DNA from: Haloarcula taiwanensis
GTDB taxonomy: Archaea; Halobacteriota; Halobacteria; Halobacteriales; Haloarculaceae
Direction: 5' to 3'
Assembly: GCA_002844335.1 (NCBI GenBank)
Contig: CP019154.1
Coordinates: 1,860,001 to 1,924,000 of the forward strand
DNA length: 64,000 nt
Shown here piece by piece: positions 1 through 7,978 of the stretch. The notes beneath the pieces were generated by a model. The model made no database searches and was not told where the DNA came from. It worked only from the letters and a program-made list of their open reading frames with translations. A program made the position numbers and the translations under genes. Positions within the stretch are counted from its first letter, which is position 1, and each line of letters starts with the position of its first letter.

Positions 1-1
1 C

Positions 2-286
2 CAGCAGGATATCGAGAGCGAGACGGTCCAGTCGATACCTCAGCCACAGCACTTCCTGCTCGAAGACATCAACGTCACCGCTGAGGGGGAGGTGGGCCAC
101 CAGCACATCGACTTCATCTTCTACGGCCGGGCGGACAGCCGCGACATCACACCGGGGCCGGGCGAACAGCCGGCCGAGGACTGGGAGTGGTTCTCCGTGG
201 CTGACTTACGTGACCGGAGCGGGGAACTCCCGGCAGATGTCGTCGAGGTCGGCCAGCGAGCAATCGAGTCGGTTCACGAGCCGTAG
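2..286 (+). CDS. NUDIX hydrolase-like protein, C-terminal part
   Basis: The reading frame is open from the left edge, so the start and the N-terminal half lie outside the window. The visible 94 residues carry a His-Gln-His-Ile-Asp-Phe-Ile-Phe-Tyr strand followed by an acidic segment with a Glu-Trp-Phe-Ser motif, as in the second half of many NUDIX domains. The catalytic Nudix box itself would lie upstream and cannot be seen. Family members hydrolyse nucleoside diphosphates linked to another group; the substrate here is unknown. It converges with the asparagine-synthase-like gene, whose stop lies 7 bases further on. Confidence 0.6.
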   Translation, partial: QQDIESETVQSIPQPQHFLLEDINVTAEGEVGHQHIDFIFYGRADSRDITPGPGEQPAEDWEWFSVADLRDRSGELPADVVEVGQRAIESVHEP

Positions 287-293
287 CCGCAGC

Positions 294-1388
294 TCACTCG
301 ATGAGCGCTTCAATGTACTTCGTGACGTGATTGTCCATCCGGCGCTTGTAGCCGGCCTGCCGGGCGAGGCGGTCGAGTTCGCGGGCCGCCAGGGAGCCGT
401 ACTGGGCGGCCTTCTTGTCCCGGTCCGCAATCTCGTCCGGGAGCGACTCCCGGGCGGCCGCCCGGAGCGCGACTTTCCGCGTCTCACCGTCGACCAGCAG
501 GTCGCCGTCCAGTCGCAGAGCAGCCCCGACGACGCGGTCGTGCAACAGCGGCGTCACCGGTTCGACGCCCGCGGCCCGCAGCGCGAGCACGTCCCGCTCT
601 AGCTGGTCGGGGAGCGTGGCGACGACCTCGCGCTGTGCGCCCCTGACCGTGTCAGCGTCGACCCGGGGGTCCTCGGGGGCCTTTGCAACCTTCGCGTAGC
701 CGCCGAACAGTTCGTCGGCTCCCTGCCCGAGCGCCAGCCGGTCGAAGCCGTCCGCCGCGACCCGTTCGGCGGCAAGGTACAGCGGGAGCGCTATCTGTAC
801 GTCCATGGCGTTGACCCGCCCCGTCGCGCGGGCGATCTCGGGCACGGCCCGCTCGATGGCGTCGTGGGTGAGTTCGGCGACGCGCACGTCGGTCCCCAGC
901 AGGTCCGCGGCCGACCGCGCCGCCTCGACGTCGTGGCTGTCCGGGAACCCGGCGACGTACAGCGGCGCGTCGAGCCGCGCCGCGAGCAACGCCGAGTCCA
1001 CGCCGCCGGAGAAGGCGATTGCCAGCCCGTCGGTGTCGACGGCGTCGACGCTGGTCTCGACGGCCGCTTGGACCGCCTCGACCGCCGTCTCTCGGTCCGG
1101 AAACGGGTCGGGCGACGGCAGCGTGAAGCGGCGTCTGGTCCCGTCGCCGTCGCGGACGTGGCCCGCGGGGAACGACCGCGGGTCTTCCAGCGCCGCCGGG
1201 TCGTGACCCCACTGGTCGTGGCCGAGTCGCCCCTCTTCGGCAACGTCTCGCTCCACGAACAGCGGGTAACGCCCGAGCACGTCCCGGACGAGCGTCCCGT
1301 CCACGTCGCCCGCGAACCCGCCGGTCCCCGGGAGCGGGTCGCCGCTGTCGAGCGCGTCGGCGACGGCGGCCGCGTCGGCTCCCTGCAT
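294..1388 (-). CDS. asparagine synthase-related PP-loop ATPase
   Basis: This 364-residue protein has the PP-loop motif Ser-Gly-Gly-Val-Asp-Ser at about residues 127-132 and a second conserved block (Gly-Gln-Gly-Ala-Asp-Glu-Leu-Phe-Gly-Gly-Tyr), both typical of the synthetase domain of asparagine synthase B, which adenylates a carboxylate before amidation. It is much shorter than AsnB. The first 90 residues only faintly resemble the end of a glutaminase domain (Leu-Gly-Arg-Tyr-Pro-Leu-Phe), and no N-terminal catalytic Cys is present, so it probably uses ammonia or does another adenylation reaction. The ATG overlaps the stop of the upstream PHP gene as TGATG, which implies translational coupling. 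An in-frame ATG lies further upstream inside the PHP gene but is less likely. Confidence 0.8.
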   Translation of the reverse strand: MQGADAAAVADALDSGDPLPGTGGFAGDVDGTLVRDVLGRYPLFVERDVAEEGRLGHDQWGHDPAALEDPRSFPAGHVRDGDGTRRRFTLPSPDPFPDRETAVEAVQAAVETSVDAVDTDGLAIAFSGGVDSALLAARLDAPLYVAGFPDSHDVEAARSAADLLGTDVRVAELTHDAIERAVPEIARATGRVNAMDVQIALPLYLAAERVAADGFDRLALGQGADELFGGYAKVAKAPEDPRVDADTVRGAQREVVATLPDQLERDVLALRAAGVEPVTPLLHDRVVGAALRLDGDLLVDGETRKVALRAAARESLPDEIADRDKKAAQYGSLAARELDRLARQAGYKRRMDNHVTKYIEALIE

Positions 1389-2074
1389 CACTGTAGGAGC
1401 TCCGCGATACCGTTCTTGACGCGTCGCTTCGCCCCGCCAGCCGCCTGCCGGAAGCTGATGCGCCACGGCGTCCGCTTCCCCTCGACAGTCGTCTTACCCT
1501 CGCGGATCGCGTCTAGAATCGCCTCGACGGTTCGTTCGTCCGTGCCGACGTTGGTGACCGCCTGCCCAACCATCTCCGCGATGTGGGCGTCACTGCCAGC
1601 GGTCATCGGCAGCCCCTTTCGTCGCGCGAACCGCTCGGCCTGCCGGTTCGACCGCCCGGTCAGCAGCCGCGAGTTGTACACTTCGATGGCGTCGGCCGTC
1701 GCGAGTTCGGCCTTCGAGATGTGTTCTAGGACGCCGTGGCGGGACTCCTGAAACGGATGCGGGACGACCGCGAGCCCGCCCTGCTCGCGGATGCGGTCAA
1801 GCGTCTCGTCGAAGGGGAGGTGGGGCGGAATCGCCTCCTGTATCCCCAGCGCGAGGACGTGTCCGGCGGCACACGTGACCTCCATGCCGGGAATCCCGAC
1901 GAGGCCGTACTCCGGGGCGAGTTCGGCCGCCCGGAGGCTGGCGTCGATTTCGTCGTGGTCAGTCACAGCCAGCGCGTCCAGTCCGACACCGCTGGCTTGC
2001 TCTAAGAGGAGCTCGACCGGGTCCCGGCCGTCGTACGACAGCGACGAATGCGCGTGTAGCTCAACCGACTGCAC
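1388..2074 (-). CDS. PHP-domain metal-dependent phosphoesterase
   Basis: The protein begins almost directly with the PHP signature His-Ala-His-Ser-Ser and continues with Thr-Asp-His-Asp-Glu, a later Pro-His-Pro-Phe and Gly-Ser-Asp-Ala-His, the four metal-binding motifs of the polymerase/histidinol phosphatase superfamily. At 228 residues it is a stand-alone PHP domain, like bacterial nucleoside 3',5'-bisphosphate or RNA exonuclease-like phosphoesterases; the substrate is not evident. The GTG at 2074 is chosen because homology starts there; a TTG at 2101 would add nine residues. It is the first gene of a coupled pair with the asparagine-synthase-like gene. Confidence 0.8.
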   Translation of the reverse strand: MQSVELHAHSSLSYDGRDPVELLLEQASGVGLDALAVTDHDEIDASLRAAELAPEYGLVGIPGMEVTCAAGHVLALGIQEAIPPHLPFDETLDRIREQGGLAVVPHPFQESRHGVLEHISKAELATADAIEVYNSRLLTGRSNRQAERFARRKGLPMTAGSDAHIAEMVGQAVTNVGTDERTVEAILDAIREGKTTVEGKRTPWRISFRQAAGGAKRRVKNGIAELLQ

Positions 2075-2521
2075 AGGTGTCGATAGCGGGGGGCAGGGCA
2101 AAAACGCCCCGGTCCGCCCCAGTGCTCACAGAGAACAAACCGGCCGCCGTGTCCAGGGCGGCCGAATGCCCGAAGGAACGCCCATCTGTCCCACGAGACT
2201 GAGCGTGTGTTTCCCGACGACACGACCGTCAATCGACGGTCGCATGTGATAGTTACCGGCACGCAGGAATGAGTCGTCCCCCTTGGTTTGGCGGGGATTA
2301 AAGTAGGGCTGTCCGGGTCGGTGGCAGCGGTTACTGCGAAGCGTGGTGCTGAGAGCCAGAAACCCCGGCCACCGGGAGACCGCAGGTCGCCCGAGCAGCG
2401 GGCGTGTAGCGCTGCCGACACCCCTCCCGTTCCGGCGTAGCCGCTCGGTCAGCCGACAGGGCGGGACTGAACGCGGGGCTGGTCAGTAGTACTTGCAGTT
2501 TCTCGACTAAACACGAGCGGG
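2075..2521. other. 447-base intergenic region with possible leader or small RNA
   Basis: No convincing protein gene is seen. On the minus strand a TATA-like element (TACTTTAAT, about 2297-2305) is followed about 60 bases downstream by a perfect 8-base-pair hairpin (CGACCGTC, loop GATT, GACGGTCG; 2224-2243) and further GC-rich self-complementary stretches. This could be a structured leader of the PHP operon or a separate small RNA. A 38-codon minus-strand frame starting inside the hairpin has no recognisable sequence. Confidence 0.3.
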
Positions 2522-3757
2522 TCAGTCTGCCGAACTCCCGCCAGCGACCGAGTTCCCGCCGGTGTCGAACGGCAGCGGCCCGTGAACCTCGGCGTCCTCC
2601 AGATAGCACTGCGGGTCCGGGGCGAACAGGTCGTCCTCGACGGTGAGCGCACGCAGGCGCGACGCGCCGCGGCAGACCCCAGCGTAGCGGCAGTCGGCAC
2701 ACTTCCCGCTGAGGTGGTCCTCGCGGTTCCGGAGCGCCCGAAGCAGCGGATTCGACTCGTCCTCCCAGATGTCGCCGAACGAGCGGTCGCGGACGTTCCC
2801 CAGCGAGTACCCCTGCCAGAACTGTGTGAGGTGGACGTTGCCCTGATAGTCCACGTCGGCAACGCGTTCGCCGGTCGGGTCTCCGCCGTTGACCCGCAGG
2901 TACTCGTACACTCGCTGGGCCTGCGCGTCGCTCATGTGCTCGCGGGCGTACTCGACGAGGTAGGCCGCGTCGGCGTAGTTCCCGACCAGTAGTGTCTCGA
3001 TTTCCTCGCCGCGGTCGTGGTACTTCCGAGTCATGTCACAGACCCGCTTGACCGCCTGCCGGCGGTCCTCAGGTGTGAGGTCAGCGTCAACGATTTCGGT
3101 CCCGCGCCCGCCGTAGTCCAGATGGTAGAAACAGAAGCGGTCGACCCCCACGTCGGTCAGCAGGTCCACGACGCCCTCCAGGTCGGCGGCGTTGCGCTCG
3201 GTGATGGTGTACCGGAGGCCGGTCTTCAGGCCCGCGTCGAGGCAGTTCTCGATGCCCTGGACCGCGCCCTCGAACGCGCCGTCGACCCCGCGGAAGTCGT
3301 CGTTTCGCTCCGGCAGGCCGTCGACGGAGACGCCGGCGTATTTCAGCCCAGCATTCTTGAGCGACTCGGCGCGCTCCTCGGTGATGAGCGTCCCGTTGGT
3401 CGAGAGCACCGGGCGGACACCGACCTCGTTCGCGTAGGCGACCAGTTCTTCGAGGTCATTGCGGACGAGCGGTTCGCCGCCGGAAAACAGCACCACCGGC
3501 GCGCCGTAGTCGGCCAGGTCCTCCAGCAGCGCCTTCCCCTCGGCCGTCGAGAGCTCGCCGTCGGCGATGTCGGTGTCGGCGGCGGCGTAGCAGTGGTCGC
3601 AGTAGAGATTACACTGCTTCGTAACGTTCCAGACGACGACGGGGCGGCGCTGTTTCCGGTCGCGTATCTGGCGCTTGGTCGACTCGTCGGCCGCGTCGTA
3701 CCGGAGGCCATCGCCCTCGGCATCGAGGTCACAGAGCAGTTTCGAGACCGAAATCAT
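2522..3757 (-). CDS. radical SAM/SPASM enzyme, AhbC/NirJ-like
   Basis: This 411-residue enzyme has the radical SAM CX3CX2C cluster motif at Cys49, Cys53 and Cys56, a Gly-Gly-Glu-Pro SAM-binding motif, and a C-terminal SPASM region with Cys-x2-Cys-x5-Cys plus a later Asp-Pro-x-Cys-Tyr-Leu. The block around Tyr-Ser-Leu-Gly-Asn-Val-Arg and the ending resemble NirJ and AhbC, which remodel siroheme side chains in heme d1 and archaeal heme b synthesis, and this is the favoured reading. The alternative is a peptide-modifying SPASM enzyme, because its partner gene resembles a family annotated as a radical-SAM-associated candidate RiPP. Its ATG overlaps the stop of the upstream gene (ATGA), so the two are translationally coupled. 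Confidence 0.75.
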   Translation of the reverse strand: MISVSKLLCDLDAEGDGLRYDAADESTKRQIRDRKQRRPVVVWNVTKQCNLYCDHCYAAADTDIADGELSTAEGKALLEDLADYGAPVVLFSGGEPLVRNDLEELVAYANEVGVRPVLSTNGTLITEERAESLKNAGLKYAGVSVDGLPERNDDFRGVDGAFEGAVQGIENCLDAGLKTGLRYTITERNAADLEGVVDLLTDVGVDRFCFYHLDYGGRGTEIVDADLTPEDRRQAVKRVCDMTRKYHDRGEEIETLLVGNYADAAYLVEYAREHMSDAQAQRVYEYLRVNGGDPTGERVADVDYQGNVHLTQFWQGYSLGNVRDRSFGDIWEDESNPLLRALRNREDHLSGKCADCRYAGVCRGASRLRALTVEDDLFAPDPQCYLEDAEVHGPLPFDTGGNSVAGGSSAD

Positions 3758-4068
3758 CGGTTCTCACCCCGGAGTGTCTCCGACTCCATCTCGTCGATGC
3801 TCATCGTGGCATCTTCCCCCGTCGCCCCCGACCCGAGGGCCGCGTCGTCGGTCTGGTAGCGGCGGGTCTCGTCGGCGGGACACAGCCACAGCGTGACGGC
3901 GGTCCGGCCAAACAGCGACGCGGCCTGCTCCCTGGCGATGTCGGCGGACGGTGCGCTGACGCTTCCGACGTGGGCCAGCGGGTCCGCCGTGTCCTCGCGG
4001 ACGAACACCTCCCACTCGCGGCTCGTTGCGCCCCGCGGGGCGTCCACCTCGTGGTCGAACTCTTCCAT
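3754..4068 (-). CDS. small radical-SAM partner, Htur_1727/PaaB-like
   Basis: This acidic 104-residue protein contains a Trp-Glu-Val-Phe-Val-Arg strand, a conserved His-Val-Gly-Ser and an alternating helix/strand region ending near Leu-Trp-Leu-Cys-Pro. That pattern resembles both PaaB of the phenylacetyl-CoA epoxidase complex and the haloarchaeal Htur_1727 family, described as partners of radical SAM enzymes. The assignment is recalled, not searched. About 35 residues after the core are low complexity and look disordered. Its stop overlaps the start of the radical SAM gene, so it is probably a subunit, chaperone or substrate of that enzyme. Confidence 0.6.
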   Translation of the reverse strand: MEEFDHEVDAPRGATSREWEVFVREDTADPLAHVGSVSAPSADIAREQAASLFGRTAVTLWLCPADETRRYQTDDAALGSGATGEDATMSIDEMESETLRGENR

Positions 4069-4148
4069 ACCCCCCTGTTAGTCTCCCCAAGAAAAACGGG
4101 ACTGGCGTGTTCTCAGCTACTGGGAACTACCCGCCCTCACTCGGAGCC

Positions 4149-5159
4149 CTATGCGTCCCGGAGCGTCTCCGTGTCGACGTCCTGCCGGACGCGTATCGCA
4201 CTCTCGCCGACCTGCTCGACGGTCGGGTCGTCGAAGACCGGCCAGTACGACAGGCGGAACGTCTCCCGCTCGGCGGACTCCGCGGCCCCGCGATAGACGG
4301 CCTCGACGGCCGAGCGCCGGGCGGGCGCGTTGGGGGCGAACGCCAGCGTGACCTGCATCCGCGCGGTGTCGTAGGACTGCTCGTCGCTGCCCGGAAAGAC
4401 CGTACTCGCCAGCGCCCCGTGGAGGTCGCCGTCAACGCCCTCGAAACTGCCGGGGGTCGGCGACGGGAACAGCACACCCTGGGCGTCGGCGGCGACGTAC
4501 GCGTCGTAAAACAGGGGCCGGGTCTCGGGGCTGGCACTCGCCCACGACTGGCCCTCGCCGGTCCTGGCCTCAAGCAGCGCCGCGGTGAGGTCCTCGTCCC
4601 GGTCGCCGCTGAACCGGACGTAGACGCTCCACTCGTTGCCGCCGATGTAGGTGAGCCGTCGCTCGCCCTCCTCGTCGGTCTGGTAGTACACCCGGTAGCC
4701 GGCGTCCGACGACCCCTCGGTCATGCCCCGGGCTTCGAACGAGTCGAGCAGGGCCTCCGTCGGTCCGCGGGCGATGACGACGACTTCGAGCGCCTCGGTG
4801 CGGTATGTCATCGCCAGCGGGATGCTGTCTTCCGTTCGGGCGTCGCTGGCCGCGTCGGCGATGAGTTCGTTCCCGGCCGACGCGTCGAGCCGAGCGAACC
4901 GCAGGTCGGAGACGTTCACGGTCTGGTAGCCCACCTGCGCGGGGTTCGAGTACGGGAGCGTCCACAGCGGGGGGAGCCAGCGCCGGAGCCGGTACGCTGC
5001 CGGTACGCGCTGGACTGTCGGCTCGGGGGTCGGTGTCGGGGTGTCGGGCGCGGTGTCCGTCTCGCTGCCGAACAGGCCGCCCGAGCAGCCGGCGACCGGA
5101 ACCGAGAGCGCGGAGCCGAGCAACGCGAGCGTCCGCCGGCGCGTCTGGTTTCGAGGCAC
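4149..5159 (-). CDS. Tat-exported lipoprotein of unknown function
   Basis: The 336-residue product begins with an Arg-Arg-Arg stretch, a hydrophobic segment and the lipobox Val-Ala-Gly-Cys, then a Thr/Pro-rich linker, as in haloarchaeal Tat lipoproteins anchored on the outer face of the membrane. The remaining 280 residues show no catalytic motif I recognise. GTG at 5159 places the twin-arginine-like region at the N-terminus; an upstream ATG at 5213 would add 18 atypical residues. The gene is divergent from the membrane protein starting at 5312. Confidence 0.65.
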   Translation of the reverse strand: MPRNQTRRRTLALLGSALSVPVAGCSGGLFGSETDTAPDTPTPTPEPTVQRVPAAYRLRRWLPPLWTLPYSNPAQVGYQTVNVSDLRFARLDASAGNELIADAASDARTEDSIPLAMTYRTEALEVVVIARGPTEALLDSFEARGMTEGSSDAGYRVYYQTDEEGERRLTYIGGNEWSVYVRFSGDRDEDLTAALLEARTGEGQSWASASPETRPLFYDAYVAADAQGVLFPSPTPGSFEGVDGDLHGALASTVFPGSDEQSYDTARMQVTLAFAPNAPARRSAVEAVYRGAAESAERETFRLSYWPVFDDPTVEQVGESAIRVRQDVDTETLRDA

Positions 5160-5311
5160 GGTTTGAGAGCCTTGTCCGGATGTTTTTCCACCGAACCTAT
5201 GAGCGTTGTGCAATCCCGGCAGACCGCCAGATGTTGGCGGGACGCTGGCGGGTCGAGGCCCCGAACGCGTCGACCGACTCGTTTTTCATCGGCCGGACGT
5301 ACTACAGACCG

Positions 5312-5872
5312 ATGCCGGACCGACACGGGCCGACTGCGGCGTTGGGCGTCGGCGGCGGACTGGCGGCCTGTGTCGCCGCCGGATTCGGGTACGCGGCCCT
5401 GACCGGTCCCATCGGGGCAGTACGGACCATCCACGTCTGGGTCGGGACCGCGTGGACGGCGCTCGTCCTCGCGTACGGGTTCGTCCTGGCACCGCTGTTG
5501 CGCGAACGTGATACGGCGGCGGCCTACCCGATAGTGGCGCGGCTCGCACCGACGACGCTGGTCCTGCTGCCGACGCTGACGGTCGTGACGCTGGCCGCCG
5601 GCGTCACGATGGCGCTCGCGTACGGTATCGTGTGGCCGATGACGACGCTCGTGCGCGCCGTGTTCGGCGTTGCGGTCGCTATCGCCGGTATCGCACTGCT
5701 CGGCGTGTTGCCGGCGGACGTACTCACCTACCGCGAACTCCGCAGTGCGGACCCCGACCCGGAACGGGTCGTCTCCCTCGGCGTCCGGACCGCGACACTG
5801 CTTACCGTCCAGGGGGCGCTGCAGGTCACGATGCTGTTCCTGATGCTCCGCGTCGCCGCGATGACCGGCTAA
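5312..5872 (+). CDS. polytopic membrane protein, CopD/DUF2269-like
   Basis: This 186-residue protein has about five hydrophobic segments. A His-Val-Trp-Val-Gly-Thr motif at the start of the second segment resembles the heme- or copper-binding His seen in CopD/DUF2269-type membrane proteins; that assignment is tentative. ATG at 5312 is chosen because the hydrophobic protein begins there; upstream in-frame sequence is not protein-like. It ends directly against the convergent ccdA stop and sits at the edge of the cytochrome maturation island. Confidence 0.55.
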   Translation: MPDRHGPTAALGVGGGLAACVAAGFGYAALTGPIGAVRTIHVWVGTAWTALVLAYGFVLAPLLRERDTAAAYPIVARLAPTTLVLLPTLTVVTLAAGVTMALAYGIVWPMTTLVRAVFGVAVAIAGIALLGVLPADVLTYRELRSADPDPERVVSLGVRTATLLTVQGALQVTMLFLMLRVAAMTG

Positions 5873-6547
5873 TCAGAGCGTCGAGAGGAGCACGCGGTCC
5901 AGTTGAAACAGCAACGCGACGCCGCTGACGAGCAGGAGGTACCCGGCGAGCCGGCGGACCGATTCCGTCCGCTCGGCACCCGGGAGTACCTCCCTGACCT
6001 GCCCGCCGGCGACCTTGCTCCCGTAGGCGACACCGAGCATCGGGAGCCCGAACCCGACGCCGTAGCTAAACAGCAGGAGTCCGCTCTGTGAGATGTCGCC
6101 CGTCGTACCCGCGTACGCCAGCACAGCGCCGAGGACCGGGCCGACACACGGGAGCCAGAGGATGCCGATGACGAGCCCGAGCGCGAACCCGGCGGCGATA
6201 GGGTGGGCCGAACTGGAGAGGATGCCGAGCCCGTCGACCCGTCCCGAGACCTTCGACGCCGTCGCCGCGTACGCCTCGTGGAGGTCGTCGTCGGCCATGA
6301 CCGCGCCGAAGGCGATGATGACGAGGAACGCGGGGGCCCGCAGCGAGTCGGAGGTGAGCGTCCCCAGGTAGCCGGTGACCAGGCCGACGAGGGTAAAGGA
6401 GACGACGCTCCCGCCGACAATCGCGAGCGGTTTCAGCCGGTGACCCACGCTCCCCGACAGGAGCGGCGGGAGCACCGGGAGACAACACGGCGTGAGAACG
6501 GTCATGGCACCGGCGGCAAACGACGCCAGGAGTGAGACCGCTGCCAT
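5873..6547 (-). CDS. ccdA: cytochrome c biogenesis protein CcdA
   Basis: The 224-residue membrane protein has six hydrophobic segments and the two redox-active motifs of CcdA/DsbD-type thiol transporters: Thr-Pro-Cys-Cys-Leu-Pro near residue 20 and Leu-Pro-Cys-Val-Gly-Pro in the second half. It passes reducing equivalents from cytoplasmic thioredoxin across the membrane to keep apocytochrome Cys thiols reduced. The outward acceptor is plausibly the thioredoxin-like protein encoded at 10327-10791. The first motif has two adjacent Cys residues, slightly unlike the usual single Cys. Confidence 0.9.
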   Translation of the reverse strand: MAAVSLLASFAAGAMTVLTPCCLPVLPPLLSGSVGHRLKPLAIVGGSVVSFTLVGLVTGYLGTLTSDSLRAPAFLVIIAFGAVMADDDLHEAYAATASKVSGRVDGLGILSSSAHPIAAGFALGLVIGILWLPCVGPVLGAVLAYAGTTGDISQSGLLLFSYGVGFGLPMLGVAYGSKVAGGQVREVLPGAERTESVRRLAGYLLLVSGVALLFQLDRVLLSTL

Positions 6548-6600
6548 ACCCGTATTTGGATTACAAAAGGTAAAAACATCTGCTGTCCGTCCCTCCGGTG

Positions 6601-7299
6601 ATGGCCGTCCTCTCGCTGTCTACAGTCTCGAAGTATTTCGGGCCGAAGGTCGGTGTTGAGGGGATCGATATCGAGGTGGGTCGCGGCGAGTCGGTGCTGT
6701 TGTTCGGTCACAACGGGTCGGGCAAGACCACGCTACTCAGGCTCCTGGCGACGCTGACGCGACCGAGCGAGGGGACGATTTCGCTTGAGGGAACCGAGTT
6801 CTCCCGCGACCGACCGACACAGCGTGGGGAAATCGGCTTCGTGGCACACGAGACGTACCACTACGAGCAACTGACTGCCCGGGAGAACCTCCGCCTGCAC
6901 GCCAGGCTACACGGGGTGGACCGGAGCCGGTGTGAGACCCAGCTCGACGCCGTCGGGCTCGCGGACAGAGCCAGCGACCCCGTAAGCGAGTTCTCCCACG
7001 GGATGGCAAAGCGGCTCGCACTCGCGCGGGCGACGCTGCATGACCCTTTGCTGTTGTTGCTAGACGAGCCGTTCACTGGACTTGATCAAGAGTCTCTCCT
7101 ACGAGTGACGGACCAGCTACGCAATCTGGAGGAGACGACAATCGTCTTCGCGACACACGATGTCGACCACGGGTTCACTCACGCCGACCGGGTGCTCACA
7201 CTCAAGGGAGGACAGCTCGTCCGTGATATTGACACGGCCGACTGTCCCGGGCCGGACGCGATCAGACAACAGTACGTGGACACACCTCGACAACCATGA
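6601..7299 (+). CDS. ccmA: heme exporter ATP-binding protein CcmA
   Basis: This 232-residue ABC ATPase has a Walker A motif (Gly-His-Asn-Gly-Ser-Gly-Lys-Thr), a degenerate signature (Phe-Ser-His-Gly-Met) and Walker B (Leu-Leu-Asp-Glu-Pro). The length and the adjacent ccmB identify it as CcmA, which with CcmB and CcmC drives release of heme-loaded CcmE. The start is ATG 6601; the immediately preceding GTG at 6598 is possible. Its TGA overlaps the ccmB ATG as ATGA. Confidence 0.88.
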   Translation: MAVLSLSTVSKYFGPKVGVEGIDIEVGRGESVLLFGHNGSGKTTLLRLLATLTRPSEGTISLEGTEFSRDRPTQRGEIGFVAHETYHYEQLTARENLRLHARLHGVDRSRCETQLDAVGLADRASDPVSEFSHGMAKRLALARATLHDPLLLLLDEPFTGLDQESLLRVTDQLRNLEETTIVFATHDVDHGFTHADRVLTLKGGQLVRDIDTADCPGPDAIRQQYVDTPRQP

Positions 7300-7973
7300 T
7301 TCGACGGTATCTGCGCGCAGTTCGGGCTATCGCGGCGAAGGACCTGTTGCTCGAAGCCCGCGGGAAGCGGCGGGCCAACGGCGCGGCGGTGCTGGCGCTG
7401 CTGATAGTCGTCATCTTCTCGTTCGTGTTCGTCCGCCGGGTCGACGAGCCGGCGGTCATCGCCCGCGGTGGGCTCTGGATAGCGCTCGTGTTCGCCACGA
7501 CGCTCGCGCTCTCCCGGGGCATCGCCGTCGAGGACGACAACGCCGCAATCGAGGGGCTGATGCTCGCCCCCGTCGACCGGTCCGCGATCTACCTCGGGAA
7601 GGTCTGTAGCTCGGCGGTGTTCGTGACGGCTATCGGGTGGGTGACCCTCGTCGCGGTGACGGTGTTTCTGGGGACGCCGTTCGAGCCCGCCCTGCTCGTC
7701 CAGTTGGCGCTCGTGTTCCCGCTCGCGGCAGTCGGATTCAGCGCCGCCGGCGTGTTACTGACCGCGCTGACGCTGAACTCACAGGTCAACGAGTCGCTGC
7801 TCCCGGTGTTACTCGTCCCGCTTGTGGTGCCGGTCATCCTCGCTGGAATCGAACTCACGAGCCTCTCCAGGGGGCCGTTCTGGCTGTCGGAGTGGTTCCG
7901 AATCCTCCTCGTCTACGACGGGGCCGTGCTCGTCACCGGGTGGGTGAGCTTCGAGTTCGTCATCGAAGCCTGA
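7296..7973 (+). CDS. ccmB: heme exporter membrane protein CcmB
   Basis: The 225-residue protein has about six membrane segments and the CcmB pattern: a basic N-terminus with Ala-Lys-Asp-Leu, an early Val-Asp-Arg-Ser cytoplasmic loop and a conserved Pro-Leu-Val-Val-Pro-Val-Ile block. It starts inside the ccmA stop (ATGA), so the two subunits are coupled. It ends five bases before the convergent ccmF gene. Confidence 0.85.
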   Translation: MIRRYLRAVRAIAAKDLLLEARGKRRANGAAVLALLIVVIFSFVFVRRVDEPAVIARGGLWIALVFATTLALSRGIAVEDDNAAIEGLMLAPVDRSAIYLGKVCSSAVFVTAIGWVTLVAVTVFLGTPFEPALLVQLALVFPLAAVGFSAAGVLLTALTLNSQVNESLLPVLLVPLVVPVILAGIELTSLSRGPFWLSEWFRILLVYDGAVLVTGWVSFEFVIEA

Positions 7974-7978
7974 CCCCG

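Noticed and set aside
4026..5402. Long plus-strand frame opposite the Tat lipoprotein gene.
   Set aside because: Arg- and Gly-rich composition typical of antisense reading of high-GC haloarchaeal genes; the minus-strand protein has a clear Tat lipobox.
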